A stretch of DNA of 64,000 nucleotides, from positions 233,510-297,509 of the forward strand of contig NZ_WTUZ01000021.1 in NCBI RefSeq assembly GCF_009882985.1, in the 5' to 3' direction. This DNA comes from Paenibacillus silvestris (lineage in GTDB: Bacteria; Bacillota; Bacilli; Paenibacillales; NBRC-103111). Numbering within the stretch: the first letter of the stretch is position 1; the number at the start of each line of letters is the position of its first letter. The translations under genes were made by a program, and so were the position numbers. The notes beneath the pieces are model-generated. The model was not told the origin of the DNA and searched no databases. It was given only the letters and a program-made list of their open reading frames with translations. Below are positions 34,479 through 44,281 of the stretch, piece by piece.

Positions 34479-36374
34479 GTGTTTATATTCAGAACCGTCG
34501 TAGGTAAGCTTTGGTTGACAATCATTGGCCTAGTTGGGGTAGTACTGCTCATACTAGGTCTTTTTCTTGTTAATTATATGGAAAATTATTTCTCCCAAGC
34601 GAAGGATCAAACCGCAAACATTGAGAAGCTAGCTCGGAACTTTTCAGAAGAAGCCTCTCATCATATGTATAATGAACAGTTTTATCAGCTAAGCAACGAG
34701 CTTTTAGGCTTTCAGGATGCGAAAATGCTGGTTATTTCTAGGGAAATGAAGGAAATGACGCTGCCTTCCACCTTAGGAAATACGTTAGGTGGTTTCCATG
34801 CTACGGATTTGTATACGGATGCTGAACTACAACGTGTATTTGCTGGGGAAACCATCGATAAATCGATTAATAAGTCTAAAATTGGTCGTTTAAAAGCCGG
34901 GGAAGAGTATCTGGTTGTAGCTGTTCCATTGAAAAATTTGCAGGGCAGCATTGCTGGGGCAACCATTATTTATCAATCCCTGCAATCGCTTGAAGCGACA
35001 CAGTCCTACATGCTCAGATTGTTCATCTATGTATCCATCGTTGGTTTCCTGATGACTACTTTCTTCGCTTTCTTCTTGTTCGCAAAAATCACAAGGCCGC
35101 TTCAGCAGTTGAAAAAAGCTGCGGATTTCATCACTAGAGGAGAATACGGGACTAGAGTACCGATTATATCCAAGGATGAAATTGGTGAATTGGCTAAGAC
35201 GTTTAATCATATGGGAGAGAAGATGCAGGAAAGTATTCGAGAGCTTTCCCAAGAGAAAGAGCACTTATCGAGTATCTTGCACAGTATGACCGATGCGGTA
35301 ATCACGTTGGATGCGAATGGTTCAGTTATGCTGACCAATCCGCAAGGGGAGAAGATCGTGCAGGAGTGGAGCACGATCGAATGGTCGGAGGATGATGAGG
35401 AGACCAAACGGTACCGGAAACCTGATACAGCGCTCGGTGATTGGGGTTTAACGAGCTACAGCAATCCGTTTTTGATTCCGATTCCTGTTCCGCTGATTCC
35501 CCTCTTTGAAGCGGTTGTGGACGAATCAACGGAAGCGGCAACCAAGCTGCATGTCCAGAACGGCGTATGGTCAGTTGCCATGACGCCATTATACATGAGC
35601 GAACAAAGCGAAGAAGTACGCGGCGCGGTAGCGGTTCTCCGTAATGTGACGGAGGAAGAGCTTCTCGATAAGCTGCGCAAAGACTTTGTGGCGAACGTCT
35701 CGCATGAGCTGCGTACGCCGATCTCGATGCTGCAGGGCTATAGCGAAGCCCTGCTGGATGACATTCCCTCCACGCCGGAGGAGCGCGTGGAGCTTGTGCA
35801 GGTCATCCACGACGAGTCGCTCCGCATGGGGCGACTCGTCCGTGACCTGCTCGATCTGGCGCGGATGGAAGCCGGCCATCTCGAGCTTGCCATCAGTGAG
35901 GTCGATGTCGACTCACTGATTAAGCGGATGCACCGCAAGTTTTCGGTGCTGGCCAAAGAGCGCGGCATCGCGCTAAGCGTGACGCTGCCGGATAAGCCTC
36001 TCATCCTCGGACGAGGGGATGAGGACAGGCTGGAGCAGGTGCTGACGAACCTGCTCGACAATGCTTTCCGGCATACGGCCTCAGGGGCCAGTATTGCCAT
36101 GAAAGCGGAGCCGGCTACGTATAAGAATAAGCCGGCGATTCGCATTGAGGTCTCCGACCAGGGGCAGGGGATACCTGCCAATGACCTGCCGTTCATCTTT
36201 GAACGGTTCTACAAAGCGGATAAAGCCCGTACGCGCGGTTCATCGGGAGGCACGGGCTTGGGTCTGGCGATCGTGAGAAATATTATAGAATCACATTTCG
36301 GGATTGTCACGGCGCAGAGTGTGCTGGGGCAAGGCACAACGTTTACCATATTACTACCTTGCGAAACCAATTAA
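34479..36374 (+). CDS. resE: Sensor histidine kinase ResE
   Basis: Partner of ResD. 631 residues, longer than the ~590 of B. subtilis. Order: membrane helix (9-29), extracytoplasmic sensor, second helix (about 180-200), HAMP, a PAS-like region (about 265-400), HisKA with phospho-His409 in V-S-H-E-L-R-T-P, and HATPase with [31 protein letters not shown] start. The HisKA-to-HATPase part (about 35637-36060) is GC-rich and crowded with inverted repeats, as in ribD. Confidence 0.94.
   Translation: MFIFRTVVGKLWLTIIGLVGVVLLILGLFLVNYMENYFSQAKDQTANIEKLARNFSEEASHHMYNEQFYQLSNELLGFQDAKMLVISREMKEMTLPSTLGNTLGGFHATDLYTDAELQRVFAGETIDKSINKSKIGRLKAGEEYLVVAVPLKNLQGSIAGATIIYQSLQSLEATQSYMLRLFIYVSIVGFLMTTFFAFFLFAKITRPLQQLKKAADFITRGEYGTRVPIISKDEIGELAKTFNHMGEKMQESIRELSQEKEHLSSILHSMTDAVITLDANGSVMLTNPQGEKIVQEWSTIEWSEDDEETKRYRKPDTALGDWGLTSYSNPFLIPIPVPLIPLFEAVVDESTEAATKLHVQNGVWSVAMTPLYMSEQSEEVRGAVAVLRNVTEEELLDKLRKDFVANVSHELRTPISMLQGYSEALLDDIPSTPEERVELVQVIHDESLRMGRLVRDLLDLARMEAGHLELAISEVDVDSLIKRMHRKFSVLAKERGIALSVTLPDKPLILGRGDEDRLEQVLTNLLDNAFRHTASGASIAMKAEPATYKNKPAIRIEVSDQGQGIPANDLPFIFERFYKADKARTRGSSGGTGLGLAIVRNIIESHFGIVTAQSVLGQGTTFTILLPCETN
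35637..36056. repeat. Cluster of perfect inverted repeats within resE
   Basis: Stems inside the coding sequence: 35637-35654 (6 bp), 35768-35792 (7 bp), 35798-35850 (8 bp) enclosing 35811-35840 (10 bp, 10-nt loop), 35893-35919 (8 bp), 36000-36023 (7 bp plus), 36033-36056 (8 bp, 8-nt loop). The frame and kinase motifs are intact. Confidence 0.82.
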
Positions 36375-36396
36375 TGTCACAATTTCGACACAAAAG

Positions 36397-36440
36397 AGGC
36401 GTTTGCTGTGAAAACTCACAGCAAACGCCTTTCATTTTGT
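36397..36440. terminator. Bidirectional terminator between resE and serA
   Basis: Perfect 15-bp stem AGGCGTTTGCTGTGA / TCACAGCAAACGCCT with loop AAAC, T-rich on the right and A-rich on the left, serving both convergent genes. Confidence 0.92.
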
Positions 36441-36499
36441 AGAATATTCAGACAAAATCTTGTTGTTCGTGAAACACTTTGTACCTTTTGGTGATCGGA

Positions 36500-38080
36500 T
36501 TATACGGTAAGTGCACGAACATTCACGATTTCAGCTTGTGTCGACAGGTCGGCCAACACTTCAGATGGTGCTGGTTTGTCGATTGTCAGAACCATGATGG
36601 CAGATCCGCCGATCACTTTACGGCCTACTTGCATCGTTGCAATGTTCACATTGTTGCTTCCTAACAGCGTTCCTACACGACCGATGATACCTGGTTTATC
36701 GTTGTGGGAGATAAGCAGCAGGTTGCCTTCAGCGGCAAAGTCAACTGGATATTGATCGATACGTACGATACGTTCGCCGTAACCAGAGAGCAAAGTTCCA
36801 GCAAGCGTTTTTTCTTCTTGTTTTGTTTTAACGGTAACTGTTACAAGGTTTGTGAAAGTGCTTGATGAACTCGATGTTTGAACAACGATGTTCACATCGC
36901 GTGATTTAGCCAAGTGCATGGCGTTAACGATGTTAATGCCTTCCAATTGGTTCTGGAAAACACCTTTAACAATGTAACGAGTTAATTGGCTTGTATCGAC
37001 ATCAATCAAATCACCAGCATAATTGACAACAATTTCATAGACAGCGCCTTGTGCGATTTGACCAAGAATGGAACCGATTTTTTCGCCAAGTCCGAAGTAA
37101 GGTTGAAGTTTGTTCAAGACATTTGCTGGTACTGGCGGCAAGTTAACCGCATTTTTGAATGGCTCATTGCGCAAAATGTGAAGGACTTCTTCCGATACGT
37201 CAATTGCAACGTTTTCTTGCGCTTCAATTGTAGAAGCACCAAGGTGAGGAGTTACGATAACTTTCGGATTGTTCAAGAAAGGGTGATCCTTTTGTGGAGG
37301 CTCTACTTCAAATACGTCAAAAGCGGCGCCAGCAACGATACCTTGATCGATTGCTTCAACCATCGCCATTTCATCAATAATTCCGCCGCGTGCACAGTTA
37401 ATCAGGCGCATGCCTGGTTTCATGATTTCGAATTGAGGCTTGGAGATCAAGTGACGTGTTTCAGGTGTAAGTGGTGTGTGGACAGTAATGAAGTCGGCTT
37501 TCGCAACGATCTCATTAACAGTTCCAAGCTTAACGCCTAGTTTCTCTGCACGCTCTTCCGTTAAGAACGGGTCATACCCGATAACTTCCATGCCGAATAC
37601 TTTCGCGCGTTTGGCTACTTCGCTTCCGATACGTCCCATTCCTAGGATACCGAGTGTTTTGTAACGAAGCTCAACACCGATGAACTTACGGTCCCATTCA
37701 CCGCCAACTGTTTTCTTATAAGCTTGTGGAATCATACGAGCAGTGGACATCATCATGGCAAAAGTAAGCTCGCAAGTGGCGATTGTATTACCGTCTGGTG
37801 CATTGATAACAATAATACCGCGTTTTGTTGCTGCTTCCAGATCAATGTTGTCTACGCCAACGCCTGCGCGGCCAATTACTTTTAGTTTAGCTGCCGCATT
37901 CATAATTTTCTCTGTAACTTTCGTTTGGCTGCGAACCAGGAGAGCGTCATATTCACCAATGATGGAAACGAGCTCATCTTCGGATAGACCAGTTTGTTTT
38001 ACCACTTCAACATCAGCTGCATCATAAAGCATTTGAATTCCCATGTCACTAATTGGATCGGATACTAGAACTTTAAACAT
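36500..38080 (-). CDS. serA: D-3-phosphoglycerate dehydrogenase
   Basis: First step of serine synthesis, NAD-dependent. 526 residues: substrate domain (M-F-K-V-L-V-S-D-P), nucleotide domain with G-I-L-G-M-G-R-I-G, catalytic R-G-G-I-I-D-E and H-L-G-A-S-T, the long allosteric intervening domain, and a C-terminal ACT domain (I-G-R-V-G-T-L-L-G). On the minus strand AAGGAGG precedes two adjacent ATGs (38083 and 38080); either may be used. A T-box leader upstream controls it by serine tRNA charging. Confidence 0.95.
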   Translation of the reverse strand: MFKVLVSDPISDMGIQMLYDAADVEVVKQTGLSEDELVSIIGEYDALLVRSQTKVTEKIMNAAAKLKVIGRAGVGVDNIDLEAATKRGIIVINAPDGNTIATCELTFAMMMSTARMIPQAYKKTVGGEWDRKFIGVELRYKTLGILGMGRIGSEVAKRAKVFGMEVIGYDPFLTEERAEKLGVKLGTVNEIVAKADFITVHTPLTPETRHLISKPQFEIMKPGMRLINCARGGIIDEMAMVEAIDQGIVAGAAFDVFEVEPPQKDHPFLNNPKVIVTPHLGASTIEAQENVAIDVSEEVLHILRNEPFKNAVNLPPVPANVLNKLQPYFGLGEKIGSILGQIAQGAVYEIVVNYAGDLIDVDTSQLTRYIVKGVFQNQLEGINIVNAMHLAKSRDVNIVVQTSSSSSTFTNLVTVTVKTKQEEKTLAGTLLSGYGERIVRIDQYPVDFAAEGNLLLISHNDKPGIIGRVGTLLGSNNVNIATMQVGRKVIGGSAIMVLTIDKPAPSEVLADLSTQAEIVNVRALTV

Positions 38081-38103
38081 CATTCGAACCTCCTTAGAAT
38101 ATG

Positions 38104-38397
38104 AACATAAAAAAAACTCCCAACCCTCCGGAATAGACACGGATGTCTATATCCAAAGGGACGAGAGATTGCTTTCGTGGTACCACCCTAGTTCGCTCCC
38201 CATTCGCATGAGAAGCCTCAATCGGTCTAATGACCTGGAACTGTAACGTGTTCCTGTTCCGACTGCATCTACTAAACTTCAATGCAATAACTCTGGAGTG
38301 CTCCGCAAAATGTTCGTTACCGATTCTCACCAACCATCGGCTCTCTGAAAACTACTTTACTTGCTTGGCTCCGTCAACGCTTTACTGTGATAGAATT
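38104..38397 (-). ncRNA. T-box leader of serA
   Basis: On the minus strand the T-box core AGGGTGGTACCACG is at 38189-38176. Upstream is a Stem I region with AGAGAGCCGATGGTTGG and GTGAGAATCGG; in the part after it an AGC (38302-38300), a serine codon, is the best specifier candidate (TCC nearby is the alternative). Downstream, a long hairpin built on CCCTTTGGATATAGACA and TGTCTATTCCGGAGGG ends in T8 and is the terminator that uncharged tRNA would prevent. Confidence 0.9.
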
Positions 38398-38403
38398 TTC
38401 ATT

Positions 38404-38432
38404 AGATTACCATGCTGTTGAAATCGTGTCAA
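38404..38432 (-). promoter_or_regulatory. Promoter of the serA T-box transcript
   Basis: On the minus strand TTGACA (38432-38427), 17 bases, TAATCT (38409-38404). Perfect -35, weak -10. Bases 38433-38624 beyond it hold no gene. Confidence 0.5.
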
Positions 38433-38624
38433 TACATGTCGAATCATTTTCATCAAATCTACATAAAAGCCCTGTTTGACATCGATGTGATAGCATTTTT
38501 GTTTATTTTAAAGCAACGACCCTTAGAAAGCAATGCTATTTTTGCTTGTATTTTGTCACGATTTTCGCTAATGTACTGATAAATAGGAATTGTATTTGCA
38601 GCAGGCTAGGGAGGAAGTGCATAA

Positions 38625-38948
38625 GTGGACATATCAAGTATTCACCCGCAGAAATTTGTTGAAGCACTTGATCAACAGACGTTGAAGGACAGCATCATTA
38701 TTGATGTGAGGGAACAACATGAATGGGATTTTTATCATCTTGATGAAGCTAAGCTGATCCCCATGGGGCAGATTCCACATCGTTTAGGAGAGCTGCCAGA
38801 AGATCAAGATATTTATCTCGTATGTGCGCATGGCGTGCGCAGCTATCGGGTTGCTGAGTATTTGCAAGAGAATGGGATCGATCGCGTTATTAATGTAGAT
38901 GGCGGCATGGCCGCAGTAGCGATGCTCCGCGGTTTTCAATACGACTGA
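38625..38948 (+). CDS. Single-domain rhodanese-like protein
   Basis: 107 residues forming one rhodanese domain: D-V-R-E-Q-H-E-W (CH2A-type motif) and the active-site loop C-A-H-G-V-R-S with the sulfur-carrying Cys. Probably a sulfurtransferase; acceptor unknown. GTG start with GGGAGGAAG. Confidence 0.88.
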   Translation: MDISSIHPQKFVEALDQQTLKDSIIIDVREQHEWDFYHLDEAKLIPMGQIPHRLGELPEDQDIYLVCAHGVRSYRVAEYLQENGIDRVINVDGGMAAVAMLRGFQYD

Positions 38949-38966
38949 GTAGTATCTATTGGCACC

Positions 38967-39008
38967 AAAAAGGAGTTAAGCACCTTGAGGCCGCTTAACT
39001 CCTTTTGC
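38967..39008. terminator. Bidirectional terminator
   Basis: AAAAAGGAGTTAAGC / GCTTAACTCCTTTT hairpin between the rhodanese gene and the convergent gene at 39025. Confidence 0.88.
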
Positions 39009-39024
39009 TATCATAATCGATATA

Positions 39025-39945
39025 TTAATTGACATCCGAGAAGAACGGCAGCTGTGGCAGCTGTTCGTTCGTATACCATTTGGCCTTGCCTTTCACAAAA
39101 TCGCCGGATCGAACGGCATTTGTACTTAGCAGAAGATCCATCGTTTGATTGACGTCATTGACGTTCAGTTTCTTGGCTTGTCCAGAAGCGATAAACTCAT
39201 CAATGCGGATCGTCAAATCTTGTGGGTAAAAGGGTGCAAACGATTTGTTTTTTAGAAGTTTTGCGGTTATGTATAGATTTTTGACATTTAAATTCATTGC
39301 ACGCCACTGATCTAAGTTAGCATTATTAGCAGGATCGAAATTTTCAATGTCAGGATCAATTGTTCCGTTCCAAGCAACAATAGAATCAAAGTAATTTTTC
39401 TGAGCCGTTAGCGCCTGGGTTTTCGCTTCTACGAAATAAGCGTCTTTTTGAATGGCATCGAGCAGTTGTGGTCCGCTCAGCCCATTGGCCTTGCTCTGAT
39501 AACTTTTCAGCGTGTCCGCAAAAAGCTTCAAGCTTTTGAGATACCCTTGATGCGACTGAACGAGAAGCGGTGAGGTTGCCGGCATGTTCTTGCTTTGGAG
39601 GGCAGCATATTTCTCGTCAGCTAGCTTGTTTAATTCTTTCAGCACGGCAGAGGCGTCAATGGTTGAATTGCCAGCTTCGATTTGACTCATCAATTCAAAC
39701 CATTTATTCTGAAATTCCCTAAAGGGCAAAAAGATGGTATGGTAGTAAGAAACGAGTACTTGCTGGTCGTAGGCTCCATATTCTTGCGCCACCGCCTTGT
39801 CAGCGTGCAATATTTTTTCGTATTTCTGATCCGATTTTTCCTGCCCGATTTTCAATCCGTAGAAGAAGGCGCCGAGGATACAAACAAGCATAAAGATAAA
39901 CATGAGGGCAAATAAATAATCAGTGCGGGTAAGACGCTTATCCAT
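39025..39945 (-). CDS. Membrane-anchored protein of unknown function
   Basis: 306 residues: one N-terminal membrane helix (about 11-31), then a mainly helical, hydrophilic extracytoplasmic domain without recognised motifs or cysteines. I do not recognise the family. On the minus strand AAGGAG favours the ATG at 39945; an in-frame TTG two codons earlier sits too close to it. Separate unit, divergent from the CPBP protein. Confidence 0.75.
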   Translation of the reverse strand: MDKRLTRTDYLFALMFIFMLVCILGAFFYGLKIGQEKSDQKYEKILHADKAVAQEYGAYDQQVLVSYYHTIFLPFREFQNKWFELMSQIEAGNSTIDASAVLKELNKLADEKYAALQSKNMPATSPLLVQSHQGYLKSLKLFADTLKSYQSKANGLSGPQLLDAIQKDAYFVEAKTQALTAQKNYFDSIVAWNGTIDPDIENFDPANNANLDQWRAMNLNVKNLYITAKLLKNKSFAPFYPQDLTIRIDEFIASGQAKKLNVNDVNQTMDLLLSTNAVRSGDFVKGKAKWYTNEQLPQLPFFSDVN

Positions 39946-40034
39946 AATCAAGCTCCTTATTCTCTCTTTTTCTTTTAACTTAGTATAGGTGAAATAGGTA
40001 TAAAAGGGAATATGTGAGGAAAGAGGCTGCAGGT

Positions 40035-40646
40035 ATGAAAAAATTCGATTTTAAGAATATCCGTTTCGGAAAAGTCGATGTGAATGATCTCAATGACCGA
40101 ACTTTACTGCTCAATCTGTACATAACCCAACTACTTACGCTTATTATCGGAATCATCATCATTTTTTTTCAGAGCAATCATAAGTTTATTTCAATGTTTA
40201 CGATTCAGGGCGGTTGGAAAATCCCAATTTGGGGGAGTTTATTTGCAATAGCTGTTCTTGGGATCGATATGTTAATCTCAAGATGGGTGCCTAAGGAAGT
40301 ATCTGATGACGGCGGAATCAATGAAATGATTTTCGGACAGCGTCCGATCTGGCACATTGCGCTCATTTCATTTATTGTTGCTATCTGCGAAGAAGTGTTG
40401 TTTCGCGGTGCCATCCAACATGCTTGGGGACCTTATTGGACCAGTATATTGTTCGCGGCAATCCATATCCGTTATTTGCAGCATTGGCTCATGACAGGGA
40501 TGGTATTTAGTATAAGCTATGGTCTTGGCTGGATTTATTTACAAACCGGGAGTCTCTGGGCACCGATTATTGCCCACTTCATCATTGACTTTGTCATGGG
40601 ATGCATACTTCGTTTTGGTAAGGAGGAGGAAGAACAGAGCACATGA
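40035..40646 (+). CDS. CPBP-family intramembrane metalloprotease
   Basis: 203 residues with several membrane helices. The three CPBP (Abi/CAAX) motifs are seen: E-E-V-L-F-R-G (motif 1), F-A-A-I-H-I (motif 2) and H-F-I-I-D (motif 3), supplying the Glu and His residues for metal binding. Substrate unknown. ATG 40035 follows GGAAAGAGG; a GTG seven codons earlier is less likely. Its stop overlaps the next gene's ATG. Confidence 0.85.
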   Translation: MKKFDFKNIRFGKVDVNDLNDRTLLLNLYITQLLTLIIGIIIIFFQSNHKFISMFTIQGGWKIPIWGSLFAIAVLGIDMLISRWVPKEVSDDGGINEMIFGQRPIWHIALISFIVAICEEVLFRGAIQHAWGPYWTSILFAAIHIRYLQHWLMTGMVFSISYGLGWIYLQTGSLWAPIIAHFIIDFVMGCILRFGKEEEEQST

Positions 40647-40846
40647 ATGCAGAGGGAAAGATGCCTTCTCGTTCTCAGCGAAGGCCAATTGAAATGGAGG
40701 AAGATGACACCTATTTACCGCCGCGGAAAGCGGTGCATCCCTCTGAACGGGGAAAATGGACCCAAATCTTTTACGTGACATTACTTTGGTTATTTGTCAT
40801 TCTTGTTATTAGTTTAACGGTATGGGGGATTAGGTATTATTCATAA
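40643..40846 (+). CDS. Small single-pass membrane protein
   Basis: 67 residues: a charged, proline-containing N-terminal half and one C-terminal membrane helix (about 43-64). Translation is coupled to the CPBP protease gene by an ATGA overlap, which suggests a joint function. Family not recognised. Confidence 0.75.
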   Translation: MNAEGKMPSRSQRRPIEMEEDDTYLPPRKAVHPSERGKWTQIFYVTLLWLFVILVISLTVWGIRYYS

Positions 40847-40883
40847 GATCTCCCAGTTGAGTAAAGTTGTGTAAATCAAATAG

Positions 40884-40917
40884 AGAAGCTATGATAGATT
40901 CATAGCTTCTTTTTTTA
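40884..40917 (+). terminator. Intrinsic terminator
   Basis: Perfect GAAGCTATG / CATAGCTTC stem, 8-nt loop, T7. Confidence 0.92.
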
Positions 40918-40951
40918 TGGGCTCACTTTTTAATAGGGGGATATTATTGCA

Positions 40952-42610
40952 ATGAATGTGATTCAAGTAAGAAGAAAATGGACAACTTCAGTGAAAATAA
41001 TAGCAGCTTTGTTCGTTTTGTTATCTAGTTTGATTTGGTCGTCAAAGCCGTCTTATGCGTTGTCATATGGATACTTGACCTATCCGCAAGGAGATGTAGG
41101 ACTATTACGTCCGGATATTGGGGTGAATATAGATCTAAGTGAAGGGAGAACACCAGAAAGCTATCATTTTTACCTCAATAATCAGGAAGTGACGGCGACT
41201 TACGATCCTGTTTCTGTTAAATATGTGTATCAGCCCAAAGCGGATTTGGCACCTGGCAAGTATTCGGCACGTTTATCTTTTAGCTTCACCGGTTATGAAC
41301 CTGTTCAGATTTATTGGGATTTTACTGTAGTAGACGGTGCTGTCACCCTTTCTTCAGAGACAAGTAAAGAGCAGCAAGCAGGTCTGCAAGCGATTAATGA
41401 CTATCGGGTAAAAATGGGCTTAACAAAAGTGAAGTTTAGCGATGCCCTGAATGTAGCTGCTAAGAAGCATGCGCAATATTTGTCGCAAAACAAAATCGAT
41501 CCGATTAAAACGGCCGTTTCCTTGCATGATGAGGACCCAGCGCTGCCTGGATATATTGGAAAGTCCTTGAAAGAACGAGCTCAATTTATTGGATATGCTC
41601 GCTCAAGCAGCGAGGACGTAGCTTACAATAATGTGTCCCTTGTTGAAGCCATTGATAGTTTATTTGATGCTCCTTATCATCGAACACCATTCATGGTACC
41701 TGGACTCGTCGAAATTGGTGTTTATAAAGATGGGCCTTATCATGTCATAGAATTCGGATTTTCAGAAGGGGTATCACCTGAACTGGTTGTTTCTCCAGGA
41801 AGTAACGATGTCTATGTCCCTACTATGTTTGATGGTCATGAAACACCGGATCCCATCCGTAATCATGCTGCAGCGTCATATCCAGTCGGCTACCCGATCA
41901 TGGCCTCCATCTATGGACCTGGTGTGAAGAAAGTTAGGTTGGATGAGGCAGAATTAAAGGATGAAGCTGGGAAAGCGGTCAGCTTGCTGAAGAATGAGCC
42001 TGGCACGGACGATCATCTGGATACTGAAGTTATTATCATGCCATCGAAACCGTTAGAGCTCGATTCAACCTATAAAGCGAAAGTCAAACTAACGGCAACC
42101 ATGGAGGATGGCACCACCAAATCTTACAGTAAGGAATGGATGTTCCGTACAGAGCCTCGCGAGGGCGTAGGTGTGCTCAAACTGCATAATGATGCGGTTT
42201 CTTACACACTGCAAATGGGCAATTTCGGACTAAATCGAAGTCACCTCGTTTCTTTTGCCTTAGCTGGCGACAAATATGTTCTTGATCTCATTCCATATCC
42301 GATGAAACAGAAGCCTTACATTCAAGAGGGGACCTCATTCCTATATATCCGTGATCTCGCCGCGGCCCTTGGTGCAACGGTGGAGTGGGACGATAAGCAG
42401 AAGGCAGCGGTGTACAAGAAGAAAGACAAGACGATTATTTTCTACACAAGCCGGAATGCTTATAACTTAAATGGTGTGGAGCATCAAACGGAGTCCGCGG
42501 CAAAATTAGTGAATGAAACAACGATGATTCCAGTTCGTTTGCTGTCAGAAGCGCTTGGAGCCAAGGTAACCTACGTAGAAAGCACGAAAACAGTCAATAT
42601 TAGCTATTAA
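40952..42610 (+). CDS. Secreted CAP-domain protein with copper-amine-oxidase-like stalk domain
   Basis: 552 residues. Signal peptide (1-36, cleaving near S-Y-A), a beta-sandwich N-terminal region, a CAP (SCP/PR-1-like) domain around 140-270 (A-I-N-D-Y-R, A-A-K-K-H-A-Q-Y-L), a second beta domain, and at the end a copper amine oxidase N-terminal-like domain (F-L-Y-I-R-D-L-A-A-A-L-G-A ... M-I-P-V-R-L-L-S-E-A-L-G-A). Such stalk domains are plentiful in Paenibacillus cell-surface proteins. Likely an exported wall-associated protein. RBS AGGGGG is near the ATG at 40952. Confidence 0.85.
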   Translation: MNVIQVRRKWTTSVKIIAALFVLLSSLIWSSKPSYALSYGYLTYPQGDVGLLRPDIGVNIDLSEGRTPESYHFYLNNQEVTATYDPVSVKYVYQPKADLAPGKYSARLSFSFTGYEPVQIYWDFTVVDGAVTLSSETSKEQQAGLQAINDYRVKMGLTKVKFSDALNVAAKKHAQYLSQNKIDPIKTAVSLHDEDPALPGYIGKSLKERAQFIGYARSSSEDVAYNNVSLVEAIDSLFDAPYHRTPFMVPGLVEIGVYKDGPYHVIEFGFSEGVSPELVVSPGSNDVYVPTMFDGHETPDPIRNHAAASYPVGYPIMASIYGPGVKKVRLDEAELKDEAGKAVSLLKNEPGTDDHLDTEVIIMPSKPLELDSTYKAKVKLTATMEDGTTKSYSKEWMFRTEPREGVGVLKLHNDAVSYTLQMGNFGLNRSHLVSFALAGDKYVLDLIPYPMKQKPYIQEGTSFLYIRDLAAALGATVEWDDKQKAAVYKKKDKTIIFYTSRNAYNLNGVEHQTESAAKLVNETTMIPVRLLSEALGAKVTYVESTKTVNISY

Positions 42611-42615
42611 AAGAA

Positions 42616-42668
42616 AAAAGCTTTGCATGCCCCTGTAGATGCTTGAGGGAGCTGCAAAGCTTCTTTTT
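42616..42668. terminator. Bidirectional terminator
   Basis: Perfect AAGCTTTGCA / TGCAAAGCTT stem with A- and T-rich flanks, between convergent genes. Confidence 0.88.
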
Positions 42669-42669
42669 G

Positions 42670-43527
42670 TTATCTCATTTCTAGCTCAATGGCATTCGGA
42701 TCCACGAACGAATACCCTTTTTCCTCAAGCTGTGTGAGGAGAGTGTCTAATATTTTGACCGTCCAAGGCAGTTCATGCATGAGAATATTGCTGCCGCCGT
42801 GCAGCTGCTTCATAACATTCTCGATGACTTTGTTGGGATCATTTTTTTGATTGGTCATTTCCCAATCCAATGATCCATTTGACCATGTCATATAAAGCAT
42901 TTTATTATCTTTGATTTTGGCTTTCAAATAATCGTTCCCCGCACCAAAAGGAGGGCGGAAAAACTGCGGGGCTTGCCCCGTTAATTCTTTAATAATTTTC
43001 TGAACATCGTCCACTTGCTGATCAATCTTGGCATTCGGCATGTCTTTCAAATTGTCATGGTCCCATGCATGATTGCCAATGATATTCCCGCTGTCGTGGA
43101 TGAGCTTAACGAGCTCGGGCTTTTGTTTGATCCGGTAGCCGTTCAAAAAGAAAATGGCCTTCGCGTTATGTTTTTTGAGAGTATCGATTAGCGACTGATT
43201 CATCTCTTGCTCTTTGGGGCCGTCATCAAACGTTAAGAGGATAATTTTCTTGTTCCCGTTCGGGTCGTTGGGGACGATATCATAATTTTTGTTCATATGA
43301 TAGTCCTTCTTTACTTCTTGTGGAACTGGTTTAGTTGGCTCTGGTGTAGGTGTGGGAGCGGGCGTTACTGTTGATGCAGCCGTAGGAGCAGGGCTGGCAG
43401 CTGTCGTAACTGCCGTTGTTGGTGTCGCACTGGTTGTGGTAACTGGGCTTTTGGCCGGTTGGCTATCACTGCAGGCAGCTAGGAATATCATCATGCTGAT
43501 TAACAGGATACTGGCTTTGTTAGTCAT
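42670..43527 (-). CDS. Polysaccharide deacetylase lipoprotein
   Basis: 285 residues. Lipobox L-A-A-C at about 16-19, then a Thr/Ala/Pro-rich linker (to about 70) and a NodB-type domain: T-F-D-D-G-P (motif 1), G-N-H-A-W-D-H (motif 2, metal His pair), R-P-P-F-G-A-G-N (motif 3). Probably removes acetyl groups from cell-wall glycans outside the membrane. Single gene on the minus strand. Confidence 0.9.
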   Translation of the reverse strand: MTNKASILLISMMIFLAACSDSQPAKSPVTTTSATPTTAVTTAASPAPTAASTVTPAPTPTPEPTKPVPQEVKKDYHMNKNYDIVPNDPNGNKKIILLTFDDGPKEQEMNQSLIDTLKKHNAKAIFFLNGYRIKQKPELVKLIHDSGNIIGNHAWDHDNLKDMPNAKIDQQVDDVQKIIKELTGQAPQFFRPPFGAGNDYLKAKIKDNKMLYMTWSNGSLDWEMTNQKNDPNKVIENVMKQLHGGSNILMHELPWTVKILDTLLTQLEEKGYSFVDPNAIELEMR

Positions 43528-43692
43528 TTCTCGTTCTCCTCAGGCAAATTAACTTCAATTGTCTCTCCTTATAGTACCACATTTCGCATGGATCATATCT
43601 CCTTTGTTTTCCTATTGTTTGAACGTATGCCCTCTCTTCAACTCGCGCAACCTATGAAGGATTCATACTAAATTAACATGGAGGGAGACCCA

Positions 43693-44034
43693 ATGAAGAT
43701 AGGTACTTTCTTGTTAGGCGGTATTGCCGGAGCAGCAGCGGTCGTTTATCTGAATCGCAAAAGTAAATCAATGTTGTTCTCCGCGTTCAGCTCATCCAGT
43801 GAGTCGATGGGGAAAGTAGTAGATAAAGCGAAAGACACTTTTGCGAATAAATCATTCAGCAGCGATTCACCAGTTCGGAATTTCTCAAGTACAAGTACAA
43901 GTACAAATGCAGGCGCAAACTCAAGCGGCGGGCTTGGCACGGTGGAGAAAATCGTGAAGGAAGATCCGCATTTGAGTGTGACCGTGAACGAAATTTTGCA
44001 AGCCAACAAAGAAAATTCGTCGACAATTCAATAA
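43693..44034 (+). CDS. Small YtxH-like protein of unknown function
   Basis: 113 residues: a glycine/alanine-rich N-terminal hydrophobic segment (M-K-I-G-T-F-L-L-G-G-I-A-G) with basic residues after it, then a Ser/Thr-rich disordered middle and a short helical end. The ATG at 43693 follows GGAGGGA; an ATG at 43678 overlaps that site. Resembles YtxH-type proteins only loosely. Confidence 0.7.
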   Translation: MKIGTFLLGGIAGAAAVVYLNRKSKSMLFSAFSSSSESMGKVVDKAKDTFANKSFSSDSPVRNFSSTSTSTNAGANSSGGLGTVEKIVKEDPHLSVTVNEILQANKENSSTIQ

Positions 44035-44047
44035 ATACTCACGGCAG

Positions 44048-44092
44048 GCACAGTCAGGCATACCCACGGGGCCGGCTGTGCTTTTTCTTTTT
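44048..44092 (+). terminator. Intrinsic terminator
   Basis: GCACAG / CTGTGC stem with a structured loop and TTTTTCTTTTT. The following bases to the mecA RBS (44093-44264) show no gene. Confidence 0.7.
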
Positions 44093-44281
44093 ATACATAA
44101 CTTGCGCGTGCAATTGGAATCAAATAGTGTTAACATGGTAGGTGAAAACGATAAAAGAATACTTGTCCAAATCTTGCTTCAAGGTTCACATTTTTATTTT
44201 TTTATCATATTCTGTTTTAATAAGATGACCATGCTTTCGATGCAAGCTTTCCAATCGGGAGGCTCAAAGGAGGATCCTATC

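Noticed and set aside
38490..38545. Inverted repeat ATAGCATT / AATGCTAT followed by T5
   Set aside because: The loop is about 34 nt and no transcript on the plus strand ends here; too weak for a terminator call.
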